A DNA stretch of 64,000 bases, taken from positions 25,972,633 through 26,036,632 of the forward strand of contig JAYGXS010000004.1 of assembly GCA_036362985.1 (NCBI GenBank), given 5' to 3'. Under the pieces are notes generated by a model, which searched no databases, was not told the origin of the DNA, and saw only the letters and a program-made list of their open reading frames with translations. Positions 1 to 11,387 of this stretch are shown piece by piece. The DNA is from Ligula intestinalis (lineage: Eukaryota > Platyhelminthes > Cestoda > Diphyllobothriidea > Diphyllobothriidae). The number at the start of each line of letters is the position of its first letter. Position 1 is the first letter of the stretch. Both the position numbers and the translations under genes were made by a program.

Positions 1-2285
1 TGTTCGCATAGGAACTAATACAAAACCTGACACTTGCAGGCTACAGCTGCAAGGCGTTCAGCACTACAGTAGGTATAGGAACATTTGGGTCTGCTTTGGG
101 CACCTAAATTAATGCCCTACACATTTCAATCTCTAAAATTATTAGTTTGATGTGGACATGTCGGTGAGCGATCTCATTAAGTAGTAACCAAAGTTCTGAA
201 ATGTTTTTTAAAACTAGAAATGCTTACTTAAGTTTGCTTGCAGCACTTAGTACGTGTGAGCACAATTTAAAAATATTCCTGATACGCCAAAATGCCGATT
301 TTTTGATGCACGTCTTCTTGGTGGCCCGCAAAAATTGCACTCAGTAAAAATTATTACCAGTTTCCAGTCCTTCTAAAAATTCAAATATATTTTACAAGCA
401 AAGAAGCAAATGGTTTATCTGGTATTTATTTGCGAGTAATTCGGATGGCCTTACAATTGATTCTCAAGTTTGGAGTGTTTGTCTATGAAAGGGAAAGAAA
501 CTGCGAATAATTATCCCAACTTATCTTGAATAAAGTGTTTGGGGTAACACCCGAGAATAGGGACTGGCCTCGGTAATAAAAGTGTGTTTGCGCAAAATTA
601 CAGGAAGAGCACCTATTCATATTTTCCAATTCTAGTTCCAAACCTAAATGCTAAACTTTATTCCAAAATTAATCCTCATCCAAATTTCCTTGGAATTTGG
701 CACAAGGGCATTTATATTGCAGTGCCCAAATTTAACGTCAGACCGAGTTGCTGTGTTAAAGTGTCAACTATGCTTTCGCTAACGGTTTGATAATCGAACC
801 CTTATTTGGCCTATTGGTGGTAATGAAAACGCTGTTTGTGAACAGATAACTAAACAACCATTCGGTTTAAATTTCATGTAAGTGTATATAAGCTGACGAG
901 GTAACGACAAACAATGTAAGGTACACATTAGTTTTAGGATTATTTGTGAGGCGACCCATTTGCAACCAACTCAGAGTCCACGGCCCTCTGTGATATTTTG
1001 AAAATTTCGCTATAGCGCACATTTTGGCAGCTACCCATAGATACATAAACACTTCAGATGCCCTTTTTTATCTAAGCTGAACTTGGTCTAATTGTTAGTT
1101 TAAGTTTCACCTTCAGATTTTAAGATAATGCTGTGCAAACGCATCATCAACCGTCTTTTATATTGAATACCAAACTTATCCACTACCTCTTGGTTTTCAG
1201 TAGCACCCTTTTGCGATGTAAAACTATTCCGATTTAAAGTACTTTTAACAAACAGCAGAGCAAATAAAAACATTCACGTACGTTTTGACAAGGTTTATCC
1301 GTTGGCGAGGTTCATGCTGGATTCGTGAAATTTTAAAGAATGCTTGCGTTGCATAGACCGCCCTCCTCTTTCCCTCACTTATCGGAGCACGGTGTCATGG
1401 CAGAAGACCAGACGCAGGTACGACGAAAATTGCTGTCGCTGTGTCATTCTGCGGGGATTAAGTGGTGGTTGTGCTTAGAACGCTACAATCAGCAGAACAA
1501 ACCCCAGCTTGTAGGTAAAAGATCGAAGACCCCAGAATGAGGGATTTATTGTGCACAGAACAGTTAGTTTCTGTCTCAGGCAGCAGTGATCTGACTGCGT
1601 CCAGTGACCGTTGAGAGAGAGGGAGAGGCGTCGGAGACACCTGCTGCTAGATTATCTTGTGGGTCGGACAGTAATGTTGGCTGTTCGCCACAAGTCTTGG
1701 TCTAGTCATGCCTCCTTTCCGTGTGTGTTATTTATTATGCATGGTCAATCATAGTAACGCCTGTCGGAACCTGATCTGGGTCTCGTATTAATTTGAGGCA
1801 TCCAGCGCGCGGCTCGTTTCACGGTGCCAAAATTCCATCCAGTATGTCTATCGCAGGCCATAAGCGAACGTGACTCCTGTCTAACGCGATGAAAGTGCGG
1901 CCAGTTTTGGAGGCCTGTGCCGAAATCGCGCTGCATGTCTGGCGTAAGGAATCTAACTGCGTAGTGTAAAAAAGACAAATAGTTCAGGCTTATGTGTAAA
2001 TTTTAAGCCCTTTCTTTCTCAAATAGTTACTGATCGTTGCCCTGTTTTTGTTTCAGAGAGAGCAGAAAAACGCGAAGCGGTAAGTTTCTATTTATCTTCT
2101 CTTTGCATCTTAAAGTATTCATCACTGGTTTTAATTTTATTGTTGTTCGTCCTTTAAGGTATTTGTTTAAACTTCCGCGTCCTCAAAAGGAAGTCTCAAA
2201 AGATGGCATCTATGCATACACCCCAATAACTTATCAACAAAATGTACGCCCAACCTTATCATCTCTAGCTATCTGAGTTAAAGTG
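1..2285. other. Non-coding stretch, nothing identified
   Basis: Only short chance open frames are present on either strand, with no splice-bounded coding segment and no repeat family I recognise. A degenerate GAT-rich patch follows at about 2300-2395. Confidence 0.35.
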
Positions 2286-2299
2286 ATCCATTCAGTCAT

Positions 2300-2395
2300 C
2301 AATTTTAGTCATTGGTGGTCATGGTGATGGTAGTATCGGTGTTAATGAAGATGATGGTGATGCGGATGATAATGAAGACGAGGAAAATCCTTTCA
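2300..2395 (+). repeat. Degenerate GAT/GGT-rich simple repeat
   Basis: Interrupted runs of GATGGT, GATGATG and GAAGACGAG, with composition like the larger (GAT)n tract at 28.6 kb. It codes for nothing recognisable. Confidence 0.5.
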
Positions 2396-2689
2396 CTCAG
2401 CAAATACCCAGCTTTAAAGTAATATGACTTGACGAATTCCGTACAGAACTATACGTGTTCACTTTTGTGAATTGCCTGATTTCTTTAGTGGCAGAAATAT
2501 TCGCAGTTAGTCTTTTTTCGATGTCGTCTACATTGGAGGGCTCCTAAATATCTATTATCCCGCCCCGGCTTACGGAATTGATGGTTTACCATATAATCCT
2601 GGATAAACAAGCGTAAACGAATATTTAATGGTGTCGAAAGTGCTCAAAGAATATTAAATTAAAGTCACTTATAATTCCTCTAATGGGCT

Positions 2690-3632
2690 AAATACAATGA
2701 ACTCCATCAACACAAACGCCTTTTTGGTGCCGAATCGGTTTCAACTTTTCTGCCAGCCACTTAACAATTGCATGTCATGGTGAGTTGCACATATCCATTA
2801 TTGGCCGTATTGGAACGTCTGGTTTGTCAATCTTTGGCAAACCATAAAGCCTTTGGGGGAGCTGTGCCTGTGGGTTTCAGTGCTTCTAACTCTTGTTCAC
2901 TGAGAAAAACTCGGTCTTTCCGCTTCCGAAGCCAAGTAGTGAGTTGAGTTTTTATGTTTTCCGTTTGATCCATATTCTGTCTTTCACTTTTGAACTTTGC
3001 TTCGTCAGCCAGGATTGATTCAATCTTTGAGACGTGAATAGTTTTACTCATCAGAACGAGACCAGAAACTTTGTCTGGTTTTGTTATGAATATACCAGTA
3101 TTTTGCTGCAAAACTTTGAGCTTCTCCAAATGCTCTTTCGTGAGGTGTCTTATACTCAAAGGTTTAGTTCTAAGATATTGATAGCACCAATAAACGAGTG
3201 TAGATTTGAAATACTCTGCCTCCTCTGGCGTTGTAGTTACTAAGTCATCTGTCTGACTCAAAAGATTTTTGAATTGCACTTCTGCCCCTAATCTGTTCGG
3301 CCTTTTATTAGGAAAACAAAATTTGTGGCCTAGGGATAGTATTTCGAGCAGGTGTTTGTCAAGCATCATGTTGGTAGATTTATGTAGGTACCGCACCGGA
3401 TCACTAAGGAATGAGGATTGAGCCTTCGTCGGATTGATTCTGTGGATGAGTTTTGTCCGTTTTACTTCCATGAGTCTTTGATTCACAGTCTGTACCTAGC
3501 TGCTAAAATTCATTCTTTCTTCATCGTTTAAGTCATCCAGGACTGCCATTCGTTGATGTAGATTTCGGTTGAGCTCATTGACCTTCACTGCGACACCTTC
3601 CAGGCGATTTTCGGCATATCTCGCACTGCTTA
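2690..3632 (-). mobile_element. Penelope-like element, N-terminal and early RT region (decayed)
   Basis: On the minus strand a reading frame runs from SARYAENRLEGV (about 3620) through NQRLMEVKRTKLIHR, LLEILSLGHKFCFPNKRP, NTGIFITKPDKVSGLVL and LKPTGTAPPKALW. After a frameshift near 2827 it continues GLPKIDKPDVPIRPIMDMC and WLAEKLKPIRHQ, ending near 2690. The order (pre-RT region, ITKPDK, LKPTGT, then the 'GLPKVHKP..RPI' block of RT motifs 1-2) is diagnostic of PLE reverse transcriptases. One in-frame stop lies near 3500. The catalytic palm (motifs A and C) is absent, so the copy is dead. Its 5' side faces an inverted PLE tail that starts about 40 bases away. Confidence 0.85.
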
Positions 3633-3671
3633 AAAATATCTTATAAGAAAATGGGTTCCCCGATAAGTTCA

Positions 3672-4335
3672 TCGATAAGTTTATGGAGGAACGTCCACCA
3701 AGACTGGAAGTGCCGACGGCTGAGAAGAAAACCGTATTTCTTACATTGCCTTTTCATGGTGATCCAGCAAGCGATCTTCTACAGCTTTGTCTGAACGCAG
3801 CAATCGCGCGTACATATCCAGCAGCAAAGTTAAGATCATTGTTCTCAAGCACTCCGCTTCTTCGCCATGAAGGCAAGGATAGACTGCCGTTCCAGACCGC
3901 ATCAATGTGTATATACAACTTTACGTGCTCCTGTGGGGCAAGTTAAATTGATCGAACGATTAGACGTCTTTCCAAGCGCCTGCGAGAGCATCACCCTGCG
4001 TGGCTAAACAGAGGCGAAACTAAGTGGATATAAAGTGCAATTCTAGCTAACTTGGTAGACAGCGGTCATCGGGTAGACGTCAACCAAGCATTTAGAGTCG
4101 TCTATGAAGTTCGGGCTAAACACTCTAAGTTTCTGCGTCAGCGGATACTTGCGACGGCAGAAGCAGTCACCATTCGCCTTAAAAACCCAATTTTATGTGC
4201 GCAGAAAGCATTTGTAGCGGCCCTAAGGCTCCCGTAGACAAGCTTCTTTGCTCAGGCAACTGATGCCTATTGATGGAAATCCAACATATATGGGTGGAAT
4301 TAACCAAAAATAAAATTGGGGCTCCTGAAATGTAA
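3672..4335 (+). mobile_element. PLE C-terminus with GIY-YIG endonuclease and 3' tail
   Basis: The plus strand encodes the PLE linker (KKTVFLTLPFHGDPASDLLQL, then TYPAAKLRSLFSSTPLL) and a finger-like block (SMCIYNFTCSCGAS). GIY-YIG endonuclease residues follow (RTIRRLSKRLREHHPAWL) and the C-terminal block VDSGHRVDVNQAFRVVYEV to ALRLP, stopping at 4237. A stop codon and a frameshift interrupt it near 3945-4035. The YIG core is eroded (GASKIDR). The sequence after 4237 (CAACTGATGCCTATTGATGG...) recurs at 8530, so it marks the element's 3' tail. In intact PLEs the endonuclease nicks target DNA for target-primed reverse transcription. Confidence 0.82.
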
Positions 4336-5015
4336 AAGAAGTGTATTCTTATAGAACAAAGACAAATATGACCCCTAGAGACAATCCTACAGCCACATGG
4401 TAGGATCGTATACAGAAGGAATATATCTTATTCTGGATCAAGCATTTCAAAATGTGTATTCAAGTTTGTTATTCAGTTCCAGTGGACCTCATATCTCAAA
4501 TAGTTTGAGTGTTGGTCATAATGTAGCCTGATATTTGTTTGATTAACACTGTATCTCTTAAGGCTCTCCGTGATCCAATTAAGTAAATGAATTATAATGC
4601 GCTTGCCATTACTTCTGCTCCCATGCTTCCCTACTAGATTAGGAGCAAATAAAATACCGCAAATACTGGTTACTACCTTCTGACAGTAGTAAATTAGTGT
4701 GCATTTGGTGTAAGGGCTTTCTATTTGTTAGTCGTTTTAGAAAAATTAGTACCTTTGTGGAAGCTAGAATCGGCAAACATACGGTTTTGATTATATTTCC
4801 TCAGGCCTACACAATACTATAAGTTTGTGTAAAGCAGCGGAAGTTAAAAGAGGTAATGAACCATAACTAGAGGGAGAGCGTTACGGGCGTTCCGATCTCG
4901 GGGTAATCATAGTCAAATTATGTTGGGATTTGGAAGGAAGAACCTGACAGATAATTCGCTGTATCGCGACGTGGCACGATGTAACAACGAACATGCTGGA
5001 ATCATCTAGAAGCAG

Positions 5016-5335
5016 TTGAGACTGAGAACCTGTAAAAATGTCGAATGTGAACACAAGGCTGGCTTAACTGACATTATGACAACTGCCTGTACCGTGGCAA
5101 GTAACCGCTGACTGAGAAACTTGGTGTAACTTGCCGGCAATTTATAGATGAAAAAGAATGCCTGGTTGACGTCTACACTGCGGCCGTTATCAATCGAGCG
5201 AGCCACTGTTACTATGGCGTTTGGCTTTTCCATACCTTCGTCAAGCCACATAAAATGGTGCACTTGCAGCCGCTTCAAGAGGCACTTGGTTTTTCAACCA
5301 ATATGACCTGCTCTGCAGCCAATCTTTACCTTCAA
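5016..5335 (-). mobile_element. PLE GIY-YIG C-terminal fragment
   Basis: The minus strand reads CRAGHIG, stop, KTKCLLKRLQVHHFMWLDEG, then NGRSVDVNQAFFFIYKLPAS, YTKFLSQRLLATVQAV and KPALCSHSTFLQVLSL. This parallels the plus-strand copy ending at 4237 block for block, so it is the same PLE lineage in opposite orientation. RT sequence is absent. The HIG core survives, but a stop codon precedes the conserved KR..EHH segment. Confidence 0.78.
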
Positions 5336-5607
5336 GGTGCAGAAATTCAATATTTGAAAACATCGTCTTATCTTAGTGACTAGGCATATGCGCACGACAG
5401 CATCGTTTAATGGGCGTTGTGGAAGTACTGTTACCAGATCCACTTGAAATTACAATGTAAATATAGCACCCTTATTTCAGCCGTCATCTCATCCGTTTTA
5501 TGGCGATACTTACACCTACTTCATTATGTACGTTTTAGGGAAGCCACTTTTTGGAAGTGTCGCGTATGAATGAGTGTTCGTTCTCCAGCCTATATGCAGT
5601 TCATATT

Positions 5608-5655
5608 CTCCTAGCTCAGTTGGTGAGACAACAGACTAAACTTCCTTTCTGACTT
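5608..5655 (+). repeat. tRNA-like (SINE-derived) remnant
   Basis: CTAGCTCAGTTGGTGAGACA followed by ACAGACTAAAC resembles the D-arm/A-box and anticodon region of a tRNA. No matching T-arm or acceptor stem is visible downstream, so it is not a functional tRNA gene. A decayed tRNA-derived SINE head is the best explanation. Confidence 0.35.
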
Positions 5656-6099
5656 TTGCTCGGCAAAACTGCAGCACTCTGTGAATTCCCTGTCTAAGTT
5701 TATTTACTAAGAACACCTAAACAATGAAACTTAACGGTGAATGGGCTTGATTCTCTTTATCCAGGAGGCTATTTAAGTCACGGTTTTCATCGGCTATCTA
5801 AAAAAATGGGCTCAAACCGCCAAAAAATTGCGGGCCTTTTTGAATGAACAAAGCTCTTTTTTTCTCTTGGTTTCCTACATAGTCATCTGGTAGTAAAGGT
5901 CCAATGGGCAACCAGGCCGTTAAACCCTTATTTTTGCGGTAAAATTGGCCACCTAATCTGCATTTAAGGTGTAGCGTGCAGGGAAAAAGCGACTTTTTCT
6001 ATTCTCCGACCGATGTTCCTGCCTGTCATTAGTACCACCGGCTTTGATGTTTGTGACTCATCTTCCTGTGGAGTTGTAGGTTATAAATCATGTTTTGGA

Positions 6100-6220
6100 C
6101 GCAAGGAGTTTTCAAACTGTGCTTCTGCCAGTAAGCTGTCCTCTCTTCGGTTAGGAAGGCAGAGATTTTAGTCCCAGGATATTACGTCAATCGAGCATTT
6201 TTCATGGTTCTGTTTCGTAA
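6100..6220 (-). mobile_element. PLE pre-RT fragment
   Basis: The minus-strand peptide LCLPNREESLLAEAQFENS aligns with FCFPNKRPNRLGAEVQFKN of the copy at 2690-3632, and the DNA match extends over roughly 100 bases (3260-3350 against 6105-6195). This is a small isolated scrap with no flanking RT motif detected. Confidence 0.55.
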
Positions 6221-7811
6221 AATTGTGTACGTACCAGAAAGTTTACGGTTTATTTGTTAATGATCGATATCACTTTTTTCTTACCTCTGTAATTATTAAT
6301 ATAATTCGTCCACGAAACCGTTTCCTTTGTATCCTAAGGCTTCTGCCAAATGAGCCTGCAGGTCGTATTATTCAAAGCAGGTTTTTCTGGCCGCATTCTG
6401 TGCGCGAACTTGCTAAAGACTGCAAATTTGCCGTTCCAAACCCTGTTAACATGTATGGCTGTAGTAGTCTATCTAGTTGTCTAGTAGTTGTCTAGTAGTC
6501 TATTTCAGTTGGTACTCAAACTTATTTCAGTAGTCCATTTTGAATAGATTATGATAGATTGAAGCACGGCTTGTGTTTTTAGAAGAGCGACCTCGCAATT
6601 AGCCGCACCCAGATTTTTTTTGCTTCGCCTTCCACTTGAAGTGTTAACCTCGTCTCAAAGTGAGTGAGAAATCCGCCCACACCATAACTGACAGGGCACA
6701 CCAGATTAAAAGCGAAAGGAGTGCATAGGAATATTTTGGTTAATACTTTTTTATGAAATAAGTTTTAATTTGTAAGGGCATTGAAAATTCCTTGAAACAC
6801 TCTATGGTTCTGAAATAAATATTTTTCTTGAATAAGGTTTTGTCAAGAGGCCGAAAAGATGTTTGTTCGGAAACCGGCATCCTAGCGTTATTGAACTATC
6901 TTAGAATGATGCCTGAAGCTAATAAATATCAGATTTTCACTTACGTAGCTATTCCTGATTTGAAACGCATGTTAAAAGTTTTGCTAAGATTGCATGAGAT
7001 CAGTCGATGAGTACCGTTTTCGCTGGTGGTTGGAAGGATTCAAAATTATGCAGCAATTTAGGTTTTTTAAACCCAACAGCTACCCATTCTTTTGGCATAG
7101 AACTTGAAGACGTAATTTTCTACAAAAGTAGCACAATAAATAAACTCTTGGTGCGCGCTTTCAATAAAATATATTTAAATTTCTAAAACCATCGAAATCG
7201 CTGCGAAAAATTCATACCAAGCAAGTGGTCATTTTTAAGAGTCCACTTTTTAAGGCGGCTGGAAAGGATCTAGTTAAAAAGCCGGCATCCTGATGTGACG
7301 GAATTTTTTGGGATTATTTAAAATGCTAGTGAATATGACAACCCTACTTGAGTAATCTTTCGAAGCGGAAACACAAAGCACAATTTTATTTAATATTTTT
7401 ATGAGATAGCAACTCTTTATTAAGAATCGGTTCCTAGTAAAACCTGCCAAATTGTAATTGACAAGCAAACAACGTGGACAGCTAATAACCAAAATAGGAG
7501 TGAGTCCTATGCATAACTAACACGAAAATGACATAGAAATCTCAGATTTACTAGACAGATATTTGTACAAACACTTTCCTGAACTCCGGACTCTCTCTTA
7601 GTAAGCAGTATCGTAGCCCAGTGATCTTAAGCTTGTTGGCACTAGCTTTTGTTCGCTTACGATATTTTTTCATAAGCAGCGATTCCTCAGGGTACCTTGA
7701 TTAAGGTTCGATAACCTGAAGAGACCTGTCACTGTGACTTTTAACCCAGGCTACGGGAGACAATATTCGCATTGCATTACAAAACGATAAAAGGATAATT
7801 CAGACGAGCTT

Positions 7812-8070
7812 TTGGCAACCATACGTAGCTTTCGATAAATTATCCTCGGGCCATAACATTTATATAGGGAGGAAGTAAAAAGTAACATGCTGGCAAATTA
7901 GTCATGGGAATAAGGAGCGGGAGTTGGGATTTATAGTACTCAGCCTCTCCTATTCCCATGACTAATTTGCTTGAAATTATGAAAATAATTGTCCGCATGT
8001 TACTTTTACCCAGCTCTATGTAAATATAATGGACCGAAAAGAATATATCGAAAGCAACGTATGCTCGCCA
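7812..8070. mobile_element. Foldback element made of two inverted PLE-type tails
   Basis: The left arm starts TTGGCAACCATACGTAGCTT and the right arm ends with AAAGCAACGTATGCTCGCCA, its reverse complement with scattered mismatches. The arms run about 115-130 bases each with almost no loop, including the shared block CAAATTAGTCATGGGAATA at the centre. The termini (TATCGAAAGC...GTATGCTCGCCA) match the 3' tip of the PLE tail ending near 49686. Either a MITE-like foldback or a body-less pair of inverted PLE tails would fit; I favour the second. Confidence 0.7.
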
Positions 8071-8522
8071 CATACGCTTCTGAATTCTATGATGGGAATT
8101 CTTGCAAATTTAAAAAAGATAATTCTTGATTAGCTCACGCATCTGCTAGACGTTGCTTTATTGGTTGGGCCGGTGGAACTCCATGTAGGCATCCTGGAGG
8201 TTCGACTTTGCTTGACATAAAAACTTATGAGCACAGTGACGCCGTCTTCTGTTGCCTGTTTTAAAAACTCATTATTACTGCATAACATTGAGCCTTTACG
8301 ATTTTTTAATAGAACAAGGGGTAAAACTGTCTTGTATGGCTGCCTAAATATATATTCCCCGACAAATTTTTTGATGTAATTTGTAGTTAAACATTTAATT
8401 CTTGATTAACGAGTGTAAATAAGTATTCAACTGTGTTAATTGTGATCAAAACTATTAAAGTAAAGAAAGTTATTTGTATTTCGATGTGAAAAGGAGAACA
8501 AAATCCATCAATATAAACTCCT

Positions 8523-8720
8523 ACTGCTCAAGCAACTGATGCCTATTGAGGGAGATTCAACCTTTTGTTGGTGGAATTTAACGAAAAAGGGAAACTCGAA
8601 CTTATCTTGGCGGCATTTGACGAAAAAAGGGGAGGATGGGTTAATGAAAATTTAAACTTTGGTCACGAGCAAAAAGGACCTATAAATACAGTCCTGCCCA
8701 ACACGGAATTCACAATGCGA
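8523..8720 (+). mobile_element. PLE 3'-tail remnant
   Basis: The stretch beginning CTCAAGCAACTGATGCCTAT and continuing through a 'GGTGGAATT(T)AACG/CAAAAA' block matches the sequence directly downstream of the GIY-YIG stop at 4237. No coding sequence remains here. The 3' boundary is approximate. Confidence 0.55.
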
Positions 8721-8724
8721 ACTT

Positions 8725-11260
8725 GGTAGGAGGAACGCCTTGGTAAGCCTAGATTTTCGTCAGAAAAGTTCCGCTTAACTGTTTATCTCCAGTGCGCTTT
8801 CTCAAGCCGCCGGCTTCCGTCGGTTCAAACACTGGCACTGTTCCAGAAACGGATGGCGATGGTGGTGCTTCTGCTTTGCCGCACTTGTCTCCTGACCGCG
8901 TGTAATGAACTTTTTACCTTGACCTCGCATTTTCTTCCCTCAAAGTTGGACTCGCCATGGCACTGCTGAGCACGGGTAGTGCAGTTTTTTTATCCCGGAA
9001 GCCCAAGTTTTCACAGATTAAATAGTCAGCCCTCCCCCCCCTGGACCAACTTCCGCTCTGTGTGGGTTGGTTAAGCCTTAGTATTATTGCATTCATCCGA
9101 TGATCACCAGGCTCTCTTGACCAGACCACCGTGGTCGACATTTTTACGCGTTCTGTGGTTGTCGCAGTTATTTCCGCGCCTGCTTTTGGAAAAAGATAAA
9201 AAAGAACTATAATCTCGCATCAGTTAAAAAAGAGGATTATTTAACTGTCTAAACAGTATCGCAAGTGCACGTAGTTACACGTTTTCGGTTTTGAGCAATA
9301 TGCCTTCAAGTAGAGAAGAAAATAAGTTGACTGCCGAAAACAACAGTCTTCAGGGCACAGTGCTTGTATCTTTGGCCTCTGTTGGTCGAAGTAAAAAGCA
9401 CTAGCACTTTACTTTAATCCATGTCACACGCAGTGCATTTGCGTCAGAAGTTGAGATAATGCATTCATATGATATCTTTATATTTCTACAGTAAATTACA
9501 TATCTGATGAAAGATTGGGGATTGGAGGATTTAACGCACATTTGAGGTTGTTTATTTAGTTCGTTGGGTTGACTTGAGGCGCAAAATGCTGTTTACTAGA
9601 ATTGAGTTTCGTTCAGCTCAGTATACTGGAAGAAACTTCGAGCGGAAATAGGTGAACTCCAGCGTTTGTTGATATCCGAGGAATTTCCTTCGATATTAAA
9701 CGCTGCGGAAAAGAACTTATTGTGTGTGCATGTTGCACTATAAAAGTACATTCATGAAGAGCAGGAACCTTTTAGTTATATCTGTTCACAAAACGAAAAT
9801 TTTTCTTTGCGTCCATGAAATTGAGGTAAGTGTAATTATGAGATAGTGCATTATTTTTGTGACAAGAAGAGCGAAATTAGTTTAAAAAATTCTTTTTTCC
9901 ACACCTGCCAAGTGTTCTGTCATAAAATTGAGAAGCATAATTTTAAGGCTGTTACGTGCTATACCCCAATTAAAAATGTACAGCGAAGTTAGATATTTCA
10001 TTTATAACAGATGATATGTCCATAATTTTTACGGACAGCAATGAACTGGCAAAAATTTCCCATTTTGATTTTTAATTGATCTTCAAAAAATAAAGTACGC
10101 AGACATCCGATGCCAACTAAAGCCGTTTTTCAAGAGGTAACTTGCTATAGAAATTTTTTAATAAATCGTAGGCATATTTATTCGCGACTTTTGCTGTGAA
10201 TCTTCATTTTTTCTTGGCAATGAGTTGACATGTTTAGGAGGTTCTGAAACTATGATATACACAAACAGCTGTATTATAAATAATGTTTAAAAGCTCGTTA
10301 TTTAAGTCGATGTCTTTAAGATATATCTTATTTTAAAGGTTTTGGTAAGCCCGTAGGATATAATCATTATTTATGGTCAATCGACTAATGCCTGTAAAAA
10401 TTGTAAAGTCTATATCAGCATTGAAAGGAAGATCTGAACCTCTTCGTAATCGAAATCTCAAAATAATTACAAAAAATGAGGCTGAAGGCAATTATTTTTA
10501 GTGTACAAAAAATCTCACGTTTAGAGTTTGCACCTGACAATTCCATTTAAATATATTAGTCACTGACCGGCACGTCCGCACGTGAGCTTATGAAATATAT
10601 TACTCCTATGATCTCCCAATAGGCCATATTAAGCAAAAATGTGGTTGTCTTAGTCCAGCGTAACTCCAGCGATGCATAAACGAAATTTGGGCTGTTCACT
10701 AACAGCCATACCTTACATTGCACGTAATATGGAAGCACATATATACGAAAACTTTGCAAATGGATTATTTTTCAGCGTAATTTTACTTGTGCTGCTTTAT
10801 TTACTCGGTAGTTTTGTATGTACTGCTTTCCTCTGCATATAAAACTTAATTTTACCTAGTACGCCCGAGCTCCACTTAGCTAAAAAGCTGGTATTTCTAT
10901 AAAAATTTATTTTCCTTCATAAATCACCATATGCGCTATTGTGAAGAATAACCATCACCTTATTGCTGTAAGAGTTTTTGGGCTGCAGCTTGAGCTGTGT
11001 TTGAGTAACAGGGAGTTGCTTGTAAAAATCCTAAGTTTTATGAGTTAGGTAACCTACTGTAAATGAATAAGGTATTATGTCGTAGTACAACTATATATAC
11101 TAGCTACCCAGTGTTTTCTATACGGTTTTTGTGATGCAAACTCCCCCGAATAATCAAAGTAAGAATTTCTTCCCTTACCTTACAAATTTATGTCCCGGAT
11201 ATTTTATTCCATACGCTGCATTTAATAATTTCTGAAATTTTTACTTTGATATACATATAT
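8725..11260. other. AT-rich non-coding stretch, nothing identified
   Basis: I see no coding, RNA or mobile-element signature here. A 75-codon open frame on the minus strand (8914-9141, MSTTVVWSREPGDHRM...) is the only uninterrupted stretch with mixed composition, and I do not recognise it. A C8 run lies near 9035. Confidence 0.4.
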
Positions 11261-11292
11261 ATTGCAGATCAGAGGGGCTATGCATTCCGAGC

Positions 11293-11387
11293 TATATAAT
11301 GAAGAAAAGAGGAGGTTCTTCAAAAAAATCAAGATACACGTACATCTTGATTTTTCCGAAGAACCTCTTCTTTACTTCATATATATA
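11293..11387. repeat. Near-perfect hairpin of about 40-bp arms
   Basis: ATGAAGAAAAGAGGAGGTTC followed by TTCAAAAAAATCAAGAT pairs with ATCTTGATTTTTCCGAAGAA followed by CCTCTTCTTTACTTCAT, across a loop of only a few bases. TA-rich sequence flanks both sides. It could be a tiny foldback transposon or a small-RNA precursor; the very short loop argues against a canonical pre-miRNA. Confidence 0.6.

Noticed and set aside
11293..11387. microRNA precursor
   Set aside because: The loop is only a few bases and the pairing is almost perfect, unlike typical animal pre-miRNAs; recorded as a hairpin only.
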